From: Tillandsia leiboldiana
Taxonomy: Eukaryota; Streptophyta; Magnoliopsida; Poales; Bromeliaceae
Length of the DNA: 64,000 bases
Direction: 5' to 3'
Assembly (NCBI GenBank): GCA_029204045.2
Contig: CM055075.1
Location: 27,700,613 to 27,764,612, forward strand
Part shown: positions 24,514-37,033 of the stretch, piece by piece
Numbering within the stretch: the first letter of the stretch is position 1
Layout: every line of letters starts with the position of its first letter
The notes under the pieces: generated by a model
Seen by the model: the letters and a program-made list of their open reading frames with translations, nothing else
What the model was told of the DNA's origin: nothing
Databases searched by the model: none
Program-made: the position numbers and the translations under genes

Positions 24514-25928
24514 TTACGAAGTTCAACATTTTCGTAATTAGTTGCCCTGCAATCAGCTGGAGGATCCCAAGACCGAACCGTAAGCTGTTCATAGATACTG
24601 CTTTTTGTCTCAGAGATTGCTGATGCTGAGTCCACTAATCTACGATTATTTCCACATCTTTGTTGCATGTTCGAGTCGAATTTAGATTTGTATTCAAAGA
24701 ATGATGTTGACGTCAACAAATGAAAGTTGTAGATGTTTCCATTAATCTAATAAAGTGGTCATATTCGAAATACCGGTTCGCTTCTTTGTGGCTGTGTTGC
24801 TTACTCGTTTAATAGTAAATAAACAAGATCTCCATACACACACTGGACTTTTTGTTGAAATTCTTACACATAAAAACACCCCTTTTTGCCGCGTAAGGTT
24901 ACACCTATTATATTGCTACTATCAATGCCTGCAAACAAGCAAGCTCCTCTCATAGCTCTTTAGATTCTATTGAAAATAAAGGATCAGAATATCCACCAAC
25001 TAAAAGGAAAATATAGGTCATTTTAAATCCTTTCTTTTCAACCATTCTTGTAGATCAGTAGACCCACAAACAACCCCGGAGTTTAAACACCTCCTTTGGC
25101 AATTCACCTCTCTGGGACAACACAATAACAGCACACTGAACCAATATAATTGATGGAGATAAAGTACCCCATATCAGATCCTAATACTGTTGTAACTATC
25201 TCTGTATCTGATTCACCTTAACATTATCAATGTATCCACGTTCAACAAAAATTTTAAAAGAATCGTTTTCAACATCATCTTCCGTTTCGCCCCGTCGTTC
25301 TAAACCAACCGAGAGAAGATCTCCATGAATTATAGGAGTAGTGACTCCGAGATCAAACTTCACGAGAATTGCTTTGAAATATCGGGTTGGAATGATGCAT
25401 CTTATGGTCGACCAGATTCTCTTTCTCTTGTCGGTGAAGTCATTGGTTTCTACGATACCCGGAAGGCAGTAGGGGAATTGCAGGCATGTAGAGAAAGTTC
25501 TGCAATCGACCAAAGTCTCGGCGGAAGGGAGTGCTACTGCAGATATGAAGGTCCCTAGCCAATAAGCCAGGGCTCATTGTTGCAATCAAACTTCTAACCC
25601 ATAACCCTTATTATTTGTCTCAATCGAGTCTTCGACTTCAAAAACAACCATTAAATCAAACTAAAAATTGCCACATAGCAAGATTTGATTCTGACACGGT
25701 AAATATCGTTAGTTGTTGACGATGCAGGTTTTGATTTAGTCAAAGTTAACCGACTTGATTATACTCATACATTATATCAAAGCAGCATAGACCCGCAATT
25801 GATGTAACAGCTCTAACATATTTAGTCATCAAAAAGAATGACATAGTAGTATAGTAGCCTTTTCACCTGCATGTTGTAATTTTCTCTGCTGATGGATTAA
25901 ACTACTATATGTTTTCCTAGCAGTAACT
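24514..25928. other. Spacer downstream of MetRS
   Basis: The first 200 bases are probably the MetRS 3' UTR. A minus-strand open frame at 25196-25513 (105 codons) has no domain I recognise and no neighbouring exon that extends it. The overlapping plus frame at 25325-25558 is likewise unassigned; either could be a worn transposon fragment. This interval lies left of the duplicated block, so it has no second copy. Confidence 0.4.
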
Positions 25929-25979
25929 TCTTAGTGCATATTTGTTTAGAAGCAAGCTATTGCTTCCTCCTCTTTAGAT

Positions 25980-26450
25980 ATAGGGATAATAAGTGGTGCG
26001 GTTGGATCAAACAATGCACATTGTCTTCTGTTCGGACACGTCAGAGATAGTGGATTATCTATTCTCAAGACAAGATGCCTAAGCATCAAAGCCTTGTTGG
26101 AGGGACTTCAACCTAACAAACTGTCAGTGCTGTATTGAAAGTCTGCCTGACGGCTTTGGAAAGAGAGCGGACTTAAAGACGAAACTATAGGGAGTCTGGG
26201 GTTAGCGACGATCGCCACCACATGGTGGGTTATCTTGTTAGAGTGGAGTAGACGAATCTTTGACAAACGTAAACAATCGCTGGGTTACCCAGCGGCCGAG
26301 ATATGCTCACTCAATAAAATCTGGAAGCATTATTGTTGTAACTAGGCTTGTTTTTTTTTCCTCCGAGGCCCGACTGTCTCAATTTTGTAGCCCAGTTCAC
26401 CTCCTAAACGAATGAAGCGGTGGCATACTAACTTGATCTCAAAAAAGATA
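25980..26450 (+). mobile_element. 3' tail of an L1-type LINE
   Basis: Short coding remnants include a CxxC...VDYLFSR segment (worn zinc-binding RVT-associated domain) and WWVILLEWSRRIFDKRKQS, the usual end of plant L1 ORF2. The following non-coding tail, cctccgaggcccgactgtct and onward to gaatgaagcggtggcat, is homologous to the 3' end of the LINE at 26832-30965. Severely 5'-truncated and broken. It lies just 3' of the lumen-protein gene. Confidence 0.7.
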
Positions 26451-26622
26451 TAAGGATAATAATCTCTTCTACTTTCTTTGTTGTAACCTCATCAAACCAA
26501 AGTAACTCAATTTGAGAACCACGTGTAAATGTAAATGGAACATGGGCAACTCTCCTTGGCCAAAAAATACTGGTAAAAATTTCTTGTACATATAAGACTC
26601 CTACCTGAGTTATATGGCAAGT

Positions 26623-29600
26623 TTAATCTCCATTGATTCTCTTCTTTAGCATTCCAACAAACGCATCTCTTTCTTCTTGTGTCATCCCTTGAGTGGAGCA
26701 ATCACCCACACCCCATTCCGCGCCGCGCAAGCAATACTTATCTTGGATTTCTTTCTGATTCCTGTAAAATGATCCATACAATTAATTCGCAATCATACAC
26801 TTCTTTCGCAATAAAAAACACAACTACAAAGGTGGGTGTTGTTTCGAACTCCTTCCTCCGTACCTTCAGTGATACCTTTTTTGCTAAATGCTTTCTTATT
26901 GGCGCGAACGGAACTTCTGGTGGGTTGTTAACATGTTGGAATTCAAGAACCTTTTCTTGTAGTGAAGTGATTGAGAAAACTTTCTCACTCACACTCAGAA
27001 TTTCACATTTACGGAGCGGTGAAAGTTTTTATGTCACTAATGTGTACGACCCTCCAACTTGGGAGGCTAATGATGATTTCTGTTCGAAACTTTTGCTTCT
27101 GAGGGATTCTTGTAAGGGTAGTTGGGTGGTCTGCGGTGATTTTAATTTTACCAGAAGTCAAGATGAACGTAAAGGTAGAAGGTGGAGCAATAGGGCGACA
27201 AGTATGTTCAACGACCTTATCCACGAACTTGCGCTTATGGATGTGCCTATGGTGAATCAATCATACACTTGGTCCAACATGCAACTGAATCCGACTCTTG
27301 CGAATCTAGATCGTTTCCTTATTTCGACTTAGTGGGACGCAAAATTTCCACTTTCGAAAGTAGAGGTGGCTCTCTAGAATAACTTTGGATCATTGCCTAT
27401 GTATCACGGACACTTCTATAAACCTCGCGTGTCCATATCGGACTCGTGTCCGATGTAGACACTTCTTGGACGCGCGTTCAATACGCATACAAGTAAAAAA
27501 GTATATATATTTAATTATTTTAGTTTTCTTATGTATATATAATGTAAGATGATAAATATTTTAGCTTTTTGATAAGTATATACAAATATTTTTTGAACAA
27601 TATAAATAAATTATATATGGTAGAGTTTTTTTTTTCTTAAAATACATGAACTACTAGTGAAAAATTTTATAAACTTTCATTTGTATGAGAAATATAATAA
27701 TATTTTACCAAAATTTATAGTTTATATATAATAAATATATATTATTAAATTAATAATATTATAATTTGTTATCTGTGTTCATGCCGTGTCCATGTCCTAA
27801 TTTTTTGAAAATTGCCGAGTCATCGTGTCCGAGTCGTGTCGTGTCCCGTATCCCGTGTCAGTGTCCATGACGCTTAGATCATTGCTTAGATCATTGCCCA
27901 ATTCTACTCTTCTTTGGTGGTAAGATGGCAAGCAGGTTTTTTAGACTTGAAGATGTGTGGTTAAAAAATGAAGAGTTTTTGTCAAGCCTCCCCGCTTGGT
28001 GGAAGGAAATTGAGCCTCGCGGATCTATAGTGTTATCCTTTGTAGCCAAACTAAGACATTGTCGTAAACGTATACGAGCTTGGTGTGCGAACAACTTTTA
28101 TAATATCTTGCAAGCGAAGTCAAAAATAATGCAAGAGATCCAGTGCATCGACAGGTTGGAGGAGTATCAGGGCCTGACAAAGGAGTTTGTGGAAAAAAGG
28201 AAGAACCTCCAAGGTAGGCTCTCACGTGTACTTGAGAACGAAGATATTCTTTGAAAAACCCGAGCAAAACAACAATGGCTTCGAGAAGGGGATGGAAACA
28301 CAAAGTTCTTTCAGACAATAGCCAATTGTAGAAGGCGCTCTAATGCGATAGAGGTGGCCGAGGATAATAGGAGAAAAATTCACAACGAAGAGCAGAAGAA
28401 ACAGTATTTCTAGAAATATTTTAAGAAGCTTTTTGCACCCGAGAACTACGATTCAACTGTGAATGGAGATTGGAGTGAACTTTTCCAAACTAGACGAGTG
28501 TCAAATCCAGAATAGTTGACTACTCCCTTTACCTTGGAAGAAATTAAGAAGATTGTTTTTGAATTAGAAGGGGACAAGGCGCCAGGTCTAGACGGTTTCC
28601 CTTTAAGCTTCTGTCAGATTTTTTTGGGATGTGATCAAAGATGGCATATTCAATATTTTTCTTGAGCTGTATGAAAATCAGATATGTACTCGGCTACTCG
28701 CCCTATTGACTTCTCATACCTCTGTTTGATTCCTAAAAAGAAAGGTGTGGTTCGTGCCAATGACTTTCGACCGATTAGCTTGTTGAATGGGATACAAAAA
28801 ATAATATCTTAGGTAGTAGGGAACAGACTGGAAGGAGTTCTACAAGATCTTATCTCCTCTTCCCAATCAGCATTTCTCAAAGGCAGACTACTTTCGGATG
28901 CCATTGTCATGGCGAGTGAATTAATAGCGTGGGGATGTAAAGAGCATATTGAGGGTGTTGAGGTGAAGGTGGATTTTGAGAAGGCTTATGATAAGGTTAA
29001 CTGGCCATTCCTATTTAAGATCATGGAATGGTTGGGCTTTAACGCTAAATGGTGCCGATGGGTGGAAGAATGTATTTGTAATGCTAAGGTAGCTATGATG
29101 GTTAATGGCGAGAGTTCCAATTGGATCAAAACAAAAAGGAGAGTAAGGCAGGGTGATCCATTTTCGCCATATCTTTTTCTTCTGGTTGCTGACTGCTTAG
29201 CTCAGATGACGGAATCGGCCAACTTGCACGATCTGATCAAGAGGATTGAACTATCTGAGGATTGTGTGGTGACACTTATCCAATATGCGGATGACACTTT
29301 TTTTTTTATGAGGCGAAAAAGTATTTGAAGAACATACGTTTCATGTGGAGCTTATTTTAGTGGGAATCAGAGGTGAAAGTTAATAAAGAGAAAACCGAAC
29401 TGTTCTATATGGGAAGAAGACCGGGGAAGGATACTAGCCTTGCCAACTATCGGGAGTGTAGGATAGGGCGTTTTCCAACTAAATATCTTGGATTACCACT
29501 ATCTAACAAAGCCTTACGCAGAGAGGACTGGGTAGGGATCATTGATAAGATCCAAAGAAGGATAGATGGATGGCAAGCAAAATTATTGTCTAAAGGAGGT

Positions 29601-32600
29601 AGACTAACGTTATTGAATTCAATACTAACTAACTTGCCACTCCTTTTTTTCTCCGTCTTTAAGGTACTGAAATGGGTTATCAAACGGATTGAGACACTGC
29701 GGAGAGATTTTTTCCGAAAATATGGAGTAGATGTTAAGGCCGGAGCGCGCATGGTAGCGTGGTAAGCTGTGTAGAGGTAAGAAAGAAGGTGGACTGAGAG
29801 CGAAAGATCTATCTACAATGAATGATGCTTTACTTTCTAAATGGTGGTGGCGTTTTTTCACTGAACAAGATTTAAGATGGAATAATCTAATTAGAATGTT
29901 ATATTACAAAAGGAGAAAACCTTTAAGTGAAGGAAGGTGGTTTCGACCTGCCTCTCAATGGTGGAAAAGTGTGTTATCTACTAGGAAAATCTTCAAAAGT
30001 GGTACGTGCTTTTCTCTGGGGAACGAGCAATCAATTGATTTTTGGTCGGATAGATGGTGTGGTGATGGATCATTGAAGACGCTCTTTCCAAATATCATTG
30101 ATAAAGTGATATTGAATGAAATTTCAATCAATAAATATTTTCTCCCTAACTGTTGGAGATGGAGAAAATTTTTGGGAGGGGTTAGTGCCGGGACATTGAG
30201 GGGTGATCACACAATCAGAGATCTTAAGGAGATGCTCACAAATAGCCAAGTAGCAAATAGACCAGACGAACTCCGATGGAGATAGAATGCAAGGTTTAGT
30301 TTTAACGTTAAATCAATGTATATACTTATCAGATATGGGGGGTACGGGATGTCTCCCTACTGAAGGTTTGGAAACTGAAAATACCGCTTACGGTAAAGAT
30401 CTTTATTTGGTTAGCCCTTTGGAACCAATTATCTACTGTCGATAACTTAATCAAACGAGGGTGGTCGGGAGAACCGCAATGCGTGTTGTGCGGCAACAAT
30501 GTCGAAATTGGTGATCACCTACTTGTGAGATGTGTTTTTAGCATATTTTTAATACTCAATACGCTGAATAAAGGACACACCCAAGGGTCTGTGGTAGAGA
30601 TTAGGGGAGTTTGGGAGCACTTGATGGAAAACGCCAATCAAGAGGCTGCAATGAAGAACCTCGCTAGGGTTACAGCATGTTAGTGAATAATATGGCGGAA
30701 AAGAAATAATGTCATCTTTCGGAACCAATCATCAGATCCATTATTGACCGTTAAACAAATAAGGGAGTAATGAAGAGAATGGGATGAATTATGCGTTCCT
30801 AGGTGAGTTGGGCCAATGACAGGTCTTTTTATGGGTCTGTGTTCTTTTTATTATATTTTGTTTTTCCGAGGCCCTGTTGCCTCAACTCTTGTAGCTAAAT
30901 TCATTTACTAAATGAATGAAGCGGGTAGCGAGTTTTCTCTCTCTCTCTCTCTCAAAAAAAAAAAACACGACTACGAAGCATCTAAATAGAGGATTACTGC
31001 TTTATACTCTGATGTAAAGCACTTAATCCATCTATAAAAGAGAATTTATTTAATCTTAACATTCAAATGAAAGCACAAAACTCGCTTATACTGGCGAAGA
31101 TCAAACTGGTGAACAGTAACAATTTATATTCAGATATTTGTCGAGAAAGAAACAATTCATACCTCTCCTTATTCAATCTAGACTTCTCCAACAGCTCCTT
31201 AAGCACAGTAGAAGATTTGAATCGCGAGTCAAACTCAGAATACTTCTTTTGATTCTCCGCTTTAAAAGGAAAAAAAACAATATTTGATGATGAAATTAAA
31301 GAAGAAAATATTCGAACATGACAAAAAGATAGTAAGCGGGGGCGCGAACCGTTCCATTTGTTGAGGAAATCAAACTGAGGGAGCTGAGGTCCGGGAACTG
31401 ACTCCAACCCTGAGAAACCCGAGAGAATACCGGCATTCACTGCAAATCAAATGCCCGAAAACAGCATTATCCATCAATCATTTTCTCGCTTTTAAGAGAA
31501 GTGAAACTGAATTATGCTTAAGAATTTCTATAGGTGACAACAAACTGAAATTACGAGGAAATACATGCGAACCACTATTCATACTACAGAATTTTTTTTC
31601 TGAAAAATAAGAGGTTGTAATAATGTAAGATGTAAGATGATACCACATGCATGGTTATTGAGGGAATCAGTAAAAGTAAAACTTCAAAAATGCCCCAGTA
31701 TGGTTCAAGTGAGTTGTAGTTTGCTATCTTATAATAGGGTTAATTTCATTCAGTTTTTTTATAAATATATCGAATAATAGATATTTTCTAACAAAATTCA
31801 AATTTTTATATTTATTTCTTCAAAAATCCTAAGTTGTTCATATATATCCCTATCGTCAATATCCGTTAAAAAATATAGTTAACCATATGTTAAATACTTA
31901 ACTTTGGTTAGTGAGTAAAATAAATTTATCTTTTTATCCTTTCAGATATTATATTTAACCATATATATATTTTTTAACAATTAAAATTTTTTGAAAGAAC
32001 AAAATTGATATTTCACTAATATTATGTTAAAAAATAAAATATAAAAAAATAAACTTTGTAGGAATATATCTGCTATTTGATATGTTTACAGAGAGCTGTA
32101 TAAAATTAACCTTTTATAATAAATTGCAAATCAAGGAAGCATAAAGTATTTATATTTTATTATTCTGTGGTTTATACCGTAGAATATTCCGTTGTTTTTT
32201 CTACGAAATTTATTTTTGATAGAGAGAAAAGACAGCATGTTATCTATTTTGTTCATTTTTCAAATATAAATTCAGTTAACAATGTAAAGCAACTAGATTT
32301 TGATTTAATTTTTTTTTTTTCCTTTGAAATATTACTTTTTATGAATTGTTGATGTGCTTGCAAATTTAACTAGGCACTGAGTACACGATCGAATCAAAAT
32401 TATTGTAATAATTATGAATGTCAACACATTAATAATATACAAACACAATATTACCGGAACCATAGTAATATTCTTTTCTAATAATTTATTAATTAATAAT
32501 TTATTAAAGTATAAAAATTATAAAACTAATTTTATTATTAATAGAGCAGATGCATTAAAAATATTAATTTTGATATTTTGAACCACATAGTGTAAAAAGA

Positions 32601-32838
32601 ATTAAAGTAATTGAAAAAAAAAAAAAAAAAGGAGTGCACCTGGAGTGGACCAAAGAAGGAAGGAAATGGAGGCAGCGGCGGGGAGGGACCAATGGAGAGC
32701 TCGAGAGGGAGAGGGGTTGGATCGATGACGTGGCGGAGTTAGGAGCGCGGAGTCGACGGTGGTGATCTTCCCGGTGGCGGCGATGGACGGAGGAGGAGCG
32801 CGAGTGGGCGCGAGGAACGACGAAGAGGAGAAGAGCAT
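26623..32838 (-). CDS. Small putative thylakoid-lumen protein, function unknown
   Basis: Four exons on the minus strand, 32838-32640, 31439-31350, 31259-31163 and 26761-26623, join in phase to 174 residues. Residues 1-50 are Ser/Pro/Arg-rich like a plastid transit peptide. A hydrophobic stretch, AAASISFLLWSTP, ending VNA|G suggests a second, lumen-directing signal with an Ala-X-Ala-like cleavage site. The mature part reads GILSGFSGLESVPGPQLPQ, FLNKWNAENQKKY, FKSSTVLKELLEKSRLNKER, then KYCLRGAEWGVGDCS with two cysteines ten residues apart, and an acidic/basic C-terminus ending RINGD. I recognise the pattern as a conserved plant chloroplast protein without a known activity. Intron 3 is 4.4 kb because a LINE sits in it. 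An in-frame upstream Met at 32928 would add a poly-Ser tract; I prefer 32838. Confidence 0.85.
26832..30965 (+). mobile_element. L1-type LINE, 5'-truncated and inactivated, inside intron 3 of the lumen-protein gene
   Basis: Flanked by near-identical 13-base direct repeats (cacaactacaaag at 26819-26831, cacgactacgaag at 30966-30978), with a poly-A tail at about 30954-30965. It opens inside the endonuclease domain (SGGLLTCWN, VVCGDFNFTR, LANLDRFLIS), continues after a nested MITE with DHCPILLFF, then reverse transcriptase: LIPKKKG, DFRPISLLNG, VDFEKAYDKVNWPFL, RQGDPFSPYLFLL and the catalytic QYADD, and finally the zinc-binding CVLCGNN...HLLVRC. Many stops and frameshifts interrupt it, so it cannot move on its own. 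It is transcribed antisense to its host gene. Confidence 0.88.
27397..27876. mobile_element. MULE-type MITE nested in the LINE endonuclease region
   Basis: A 480-base insertion with inverted ends (gtatcacggacact; agtgtccatgacgc) rich in gtgtccg/cgtgtcc words. It is flanked by the 9-base duplication gatcattgc at 27388-27396 and 27877-27885, with a further gatcattgc at 27889-27897. Removing it rejoins the LINE codons for Asp-His-Cys-Pro-Ile. The 9-base target duplication points to a Mutator-like family. Confidence 0.82.
31737..32113. mobile_element. MITE in intron 1 of the lumen-protein gene
   Basis: Inverted ends gggttaatttcattcag and ctgtataaaattaacc. The inner words atatcgaataatagatatt and aatatatctgctatttgat also pair. 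It is flanked by ttataata at 31729-31736 and 32114-32121, an 8-base target duplication. It belongs to the same family as 37869-38300 and is present in both versions of the block. Confidence 0.75.
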
Positions 32839-33786
<948 letters not shown>

Positions 33787-36700
33787 ATGATCGCCTCTAA
33801 AACCCTAACCCTCCCCTCCCTCTCCCTCTCGATCCATAGAACCCGGAACCAATCCCCCTCTCCCCTCCTCCTCCTCCTCCTCCACCCTCTCCCCTCCTCT
33901 CCCCTTCGATTCCTAGGGCTAGGGTTTCATGGATCCAACAAGCCCTTATCCGCGCGCTACGCCTCCGTCCCCGCCATGGATCCTCCCTCCGACGCCTCCG
34001 ACGACACCGTCGAGGAGCTCCTCACCAAAGGGGACCGCATCGAGCGGCTGATGAAGATGGAGCGCCGCGCCGAGTTGCCGCCATTGGCGGAGGAAGTGCG
34101 GGGGCAGCGGCGGCAGTGGTTTCCGTATATTGATGTTTTCAGGTCGGGGACGGTGGAGGTTTCGAGCAGGGAGGTGGTCGACGCGCTGGACCCGTACATC
34201 ATGGATTCGAGGAAGGAGAGGATTCGGAGGGCGGTGGCGAACCGGAGCTACTCGGTGTGCTTGGTGGTCGAGGGCTTGACGGATTTCGGAAACGTGTCGG
34301 CGGCGTTCAGGTCGGCGGATGCGCTCGGGGTGCAGTCGGTGCACGTGATCTCCTGCGACAGCAGTAAAAGGTGCAGCTACACCTGAGGTGAAACGGCACG
34401 CCCTGTTCGACTCCTTTGATCTTTGAAGCAGTGTGGCATCGGGTTTCTCGTATCAATGTAACAAATTTGGATGATCTGGTTTGTTAGTACTTAGTCTGAA
34501 GATTGTGAGAGAGCTTGGGTTTGAGTAAAATGTGCTTACTAGTGCCTATTTGGCCCAGCTTCTACTTCTTCTTCCAGCTACAACCTACAAAGTAATTGGT
34601 AAACAGGGAATCCTGCAGCTTCTACTGCAGCAGGAAACTGAAATGAGATTCGGGGTCTCAAAAGCAGAAGTTCCTAATTGGAGCTTTTACTTTTGCTGTA
34701 GAAAGAAGCTCGTCGGGGACCTTAGTGTTGGATCGTTGGCGCTAACCATTAATTCCAAAAACTCGAGCGGCTAGAAATACGTAACTAATTCACTTAAAGC
34801 GTACAGACACAGCGCCCACGGATCTCGACCGGACTCAGCCCATCTGGACGTTGGGTCTATTGTTGGGCCTCTTGCCGTTAGGTCTATTGTGGACCGCAGC
34901 CCCACTCAACTTATTGGGCTCACCCAACTCAACTTATTAGTCTCCTGGACCTATTGTCACGGACAGGAAGTTGGACCTATTTTTAACCTATAAATAAATA
35001 GCCAACACTTAGCATAGTGCTTCTCTTATTAATAGCATTATTCAAATAACATTCATCGAAATGCACTACACTCTACACAGCAGGAACAAACAGGAGCAAC
35101 TATCCTGCGACCCAGGGTGGGAAGCTCTGACGGGTCTAAAAGGCATTTGCTTGTTTCTGTTCCATGAGTGGAAAGGGATTGTCTACCAGTTTGTTAATCA
35201 CTTATTGTTAGATATTTGTGGTTTGTAACAGGTATCGGGACAATCGGCATGTTAGCATGGGTGCTGAGAAATGGTTGGACATTGAGCTGTGGAATTCGCC
35301 GTCTGAGTGCTTTAGGGCGTTGAAAAAGCGGGGTTATCGCATTGCAACAGCTCGCTTGGGAACTGATTCGGTATGAATTAATGTTCCATGCCTGTCTGAT
35401 CACCTTTTTTGTCTCTCAATTCTGCAATGAACTTCTATGTTTCCCATATGTGGCTGTTAATGTGGCATGTTTAATTGCTCATTTGCAACGCCTTTAGTAG
35501 CTTTTTATTCTTCAATGAGTTTGGTTTTTCATGTTTAGCACACTATTCTTCAATCAAGATCAATTTAGAAGTTATCAAGATGGTTTACTTTCTTCTTTTT
35601 TTTTGAGAGAGAAAAGATGGTTTACTTTCTTTGAATCAATAACTTCTTGATTCTTTCCCAGGCTTCTGTATATGACTTAGATTGGTCGCAACCAACTGCT
35701 ATTGTTGTGGGAAATGAAAATATGTAAGTATCTTTTGTTTGTGCATATGTATTTGTCTTTCTGTGATTTGAAAATTCATTGCATTTGCGTTTGGTACAGT
35801 GAGATTCCTTGTTAAATGATTCCACACAAATCACATGCTTTGCATGTTGATTCTCTTTGTTCTTCTCGCTAGAGCACCAGAATAACTCTTTCTTTGTTAT
35901 TAGTATTCATAATCAAGATCTGTGATAATTTTATGCTCTAAAATGATGATCTATGAACTGAATTTTACTCTATAGTTCGTCGCAGTTACACTATAGTTCG
36001 TCACATTAATAATTATTTTTCTGGATATCATTATGCCTTCGATCATGATTACATGAAAAATTGGTTCAGAATGGTTAACAAGGTGTGGAATGTGCTGTCC
36101 ATCATTTTAAATTCTGTTTGAGCATTCTTATTCTGGCAATTCTATGTAGGCTTTGGGATGGCTTTATTAGCGAATGATGCTCTTTACTAGCGTGTAATTA
36201 TCTTACTTTAATATTTCTTTGATGGATCCTATGATAAATTTTATTGGAGTGCTCAATTTAGGTCGTTTCATCATTAAGATATTGCTTTGTGCGACATTTG
36301 TAGTGCTTTAATATATTACTGGTTTGGGTCGTTTTGTATTTATTGATAATTCATTTCTTTTGAAAAATTAAAAAGAGATAGAGATTTATTTTCAGCTTAT
36401 TAGATCCCAATTTTTGCTGCATGGCAGGGGTATAAGCGAAGAGGCTTTGTCCCTTTCAGACTTGCATTGTATGCTTCCGATGAAAGGCATGGTGGATTCT
36501 TTCAATGTTTCTGTTGCAGCTGGCATTCTCATGCACCATGCTGTGTGTGATAGAGTTTCTCGCCTTGTAAGAACAGGAACTTTCTCAGTTTATTTCATAT
36601 ATCTTTCCTTGTCTCGAGAGTAATGATTACCTTTATGAATTTTGACGGTTTATTTTAAGTGATACCATGCTATTTCTGAGATCAGTTATCTTTCCCTGTT

Positions 36701-37033
36701 TGTTTCGAACAGATTCATATATTTTTGGCATTATATTCATCTCTCTTTTATGTTAAGATAGTATTAAATCTGATAGACGATCATGTTTCCTATGTACTCT
36801 CTTTTTTTTAAAAAAAAATTCTTGTGAGTTATGAATTGAATTATCGTCTTCAAAATACGAAGGGAATTATTATGAAATTGTAAGATAATTTGCAGGGTCT
36901 TCATGGTGATCTGATGCCTGAAGAAAGTGAGATCTTGCTTGCGGAGTTTTATTTGCGCCATAGGGAGAGCACAATCAGTATCGTTCACGAGTATGCTAGA
37001 AGGAAAGCGGAGAAGCTTATTGCCAAACTATAG
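33787..37033 (+). CDS. TrmH/SpoU-family RNA 2'-O-methyltransferase (left copy)
   Basis: Five exons: 33787-34370, 35232-35370, 35662-35723, 36428-36566, 36896-37033, all GT-AG and in phase, 353 residues. The SPOUT fold transfers methyl from S-adenosylmethionine to a ribose 2'-OH of tRNA or rRNA. Three family motifs are intact: motif 1 NVSAAFRSADALGV (with the catalytic Arg), motif 2 AIVVGNENMGIS and motif 3 CMLPMKGMVDSFNVSVAAGI, which form the cofactor-binding knot. Residues 1-65 are Leu/Ser/Pro-rich with few acids, consistent with an organelle transit peptide. A start at the internal Met (MDPPSDASD, 33976) would give a shorter form without it. The helical SRKERIRRAVANRSY segment precedes motif 1, as in TrmH. 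The exact target nucleotide cannot be told from sequence. Intron 1 carries a solo LTR absent from the other copy. Confidence 0.94.
34726..35007. mobile_element. Solo LTR in TrmH intron 1, left copy only
   Basis: A 282-base segment with TGTTGG...CCAACA termini, flanked by cttag at 34721-34725 and 35008-35012. The right copy has a single cttag at the matching site (about 47793-47797) and no insert, which is the empty target. A tataaataaata word near the 3' end is a possible promoter. Length and lack of coding suggest a TRIM-like or otherwise small LTR. Confidence 0.88.

Noticed and set aside
25018..25111. A possible last exon of the lumen-protein gene ending ...LQEWLKRKDLK on the minus strand, with a matching phase and acceptor
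   Set aside because: The exon at 26761-26623 also matches phase, is closer and encodes the conserved KYCLRGAEWGVGDCS block; the 25018 candidate has no family similarity.
25196..25513. 105-codon minus-strand gene
   Set aside because: No recognised domain, no upstream or downstream exon; kept only as an unassigned frame in the spacer description.
33946..34344. 132-codon minus-strand frame rich in His and Arg
   Set aside because: It is the antisense shadow of TrmH exon 1; the same shadow appears in the second copy.
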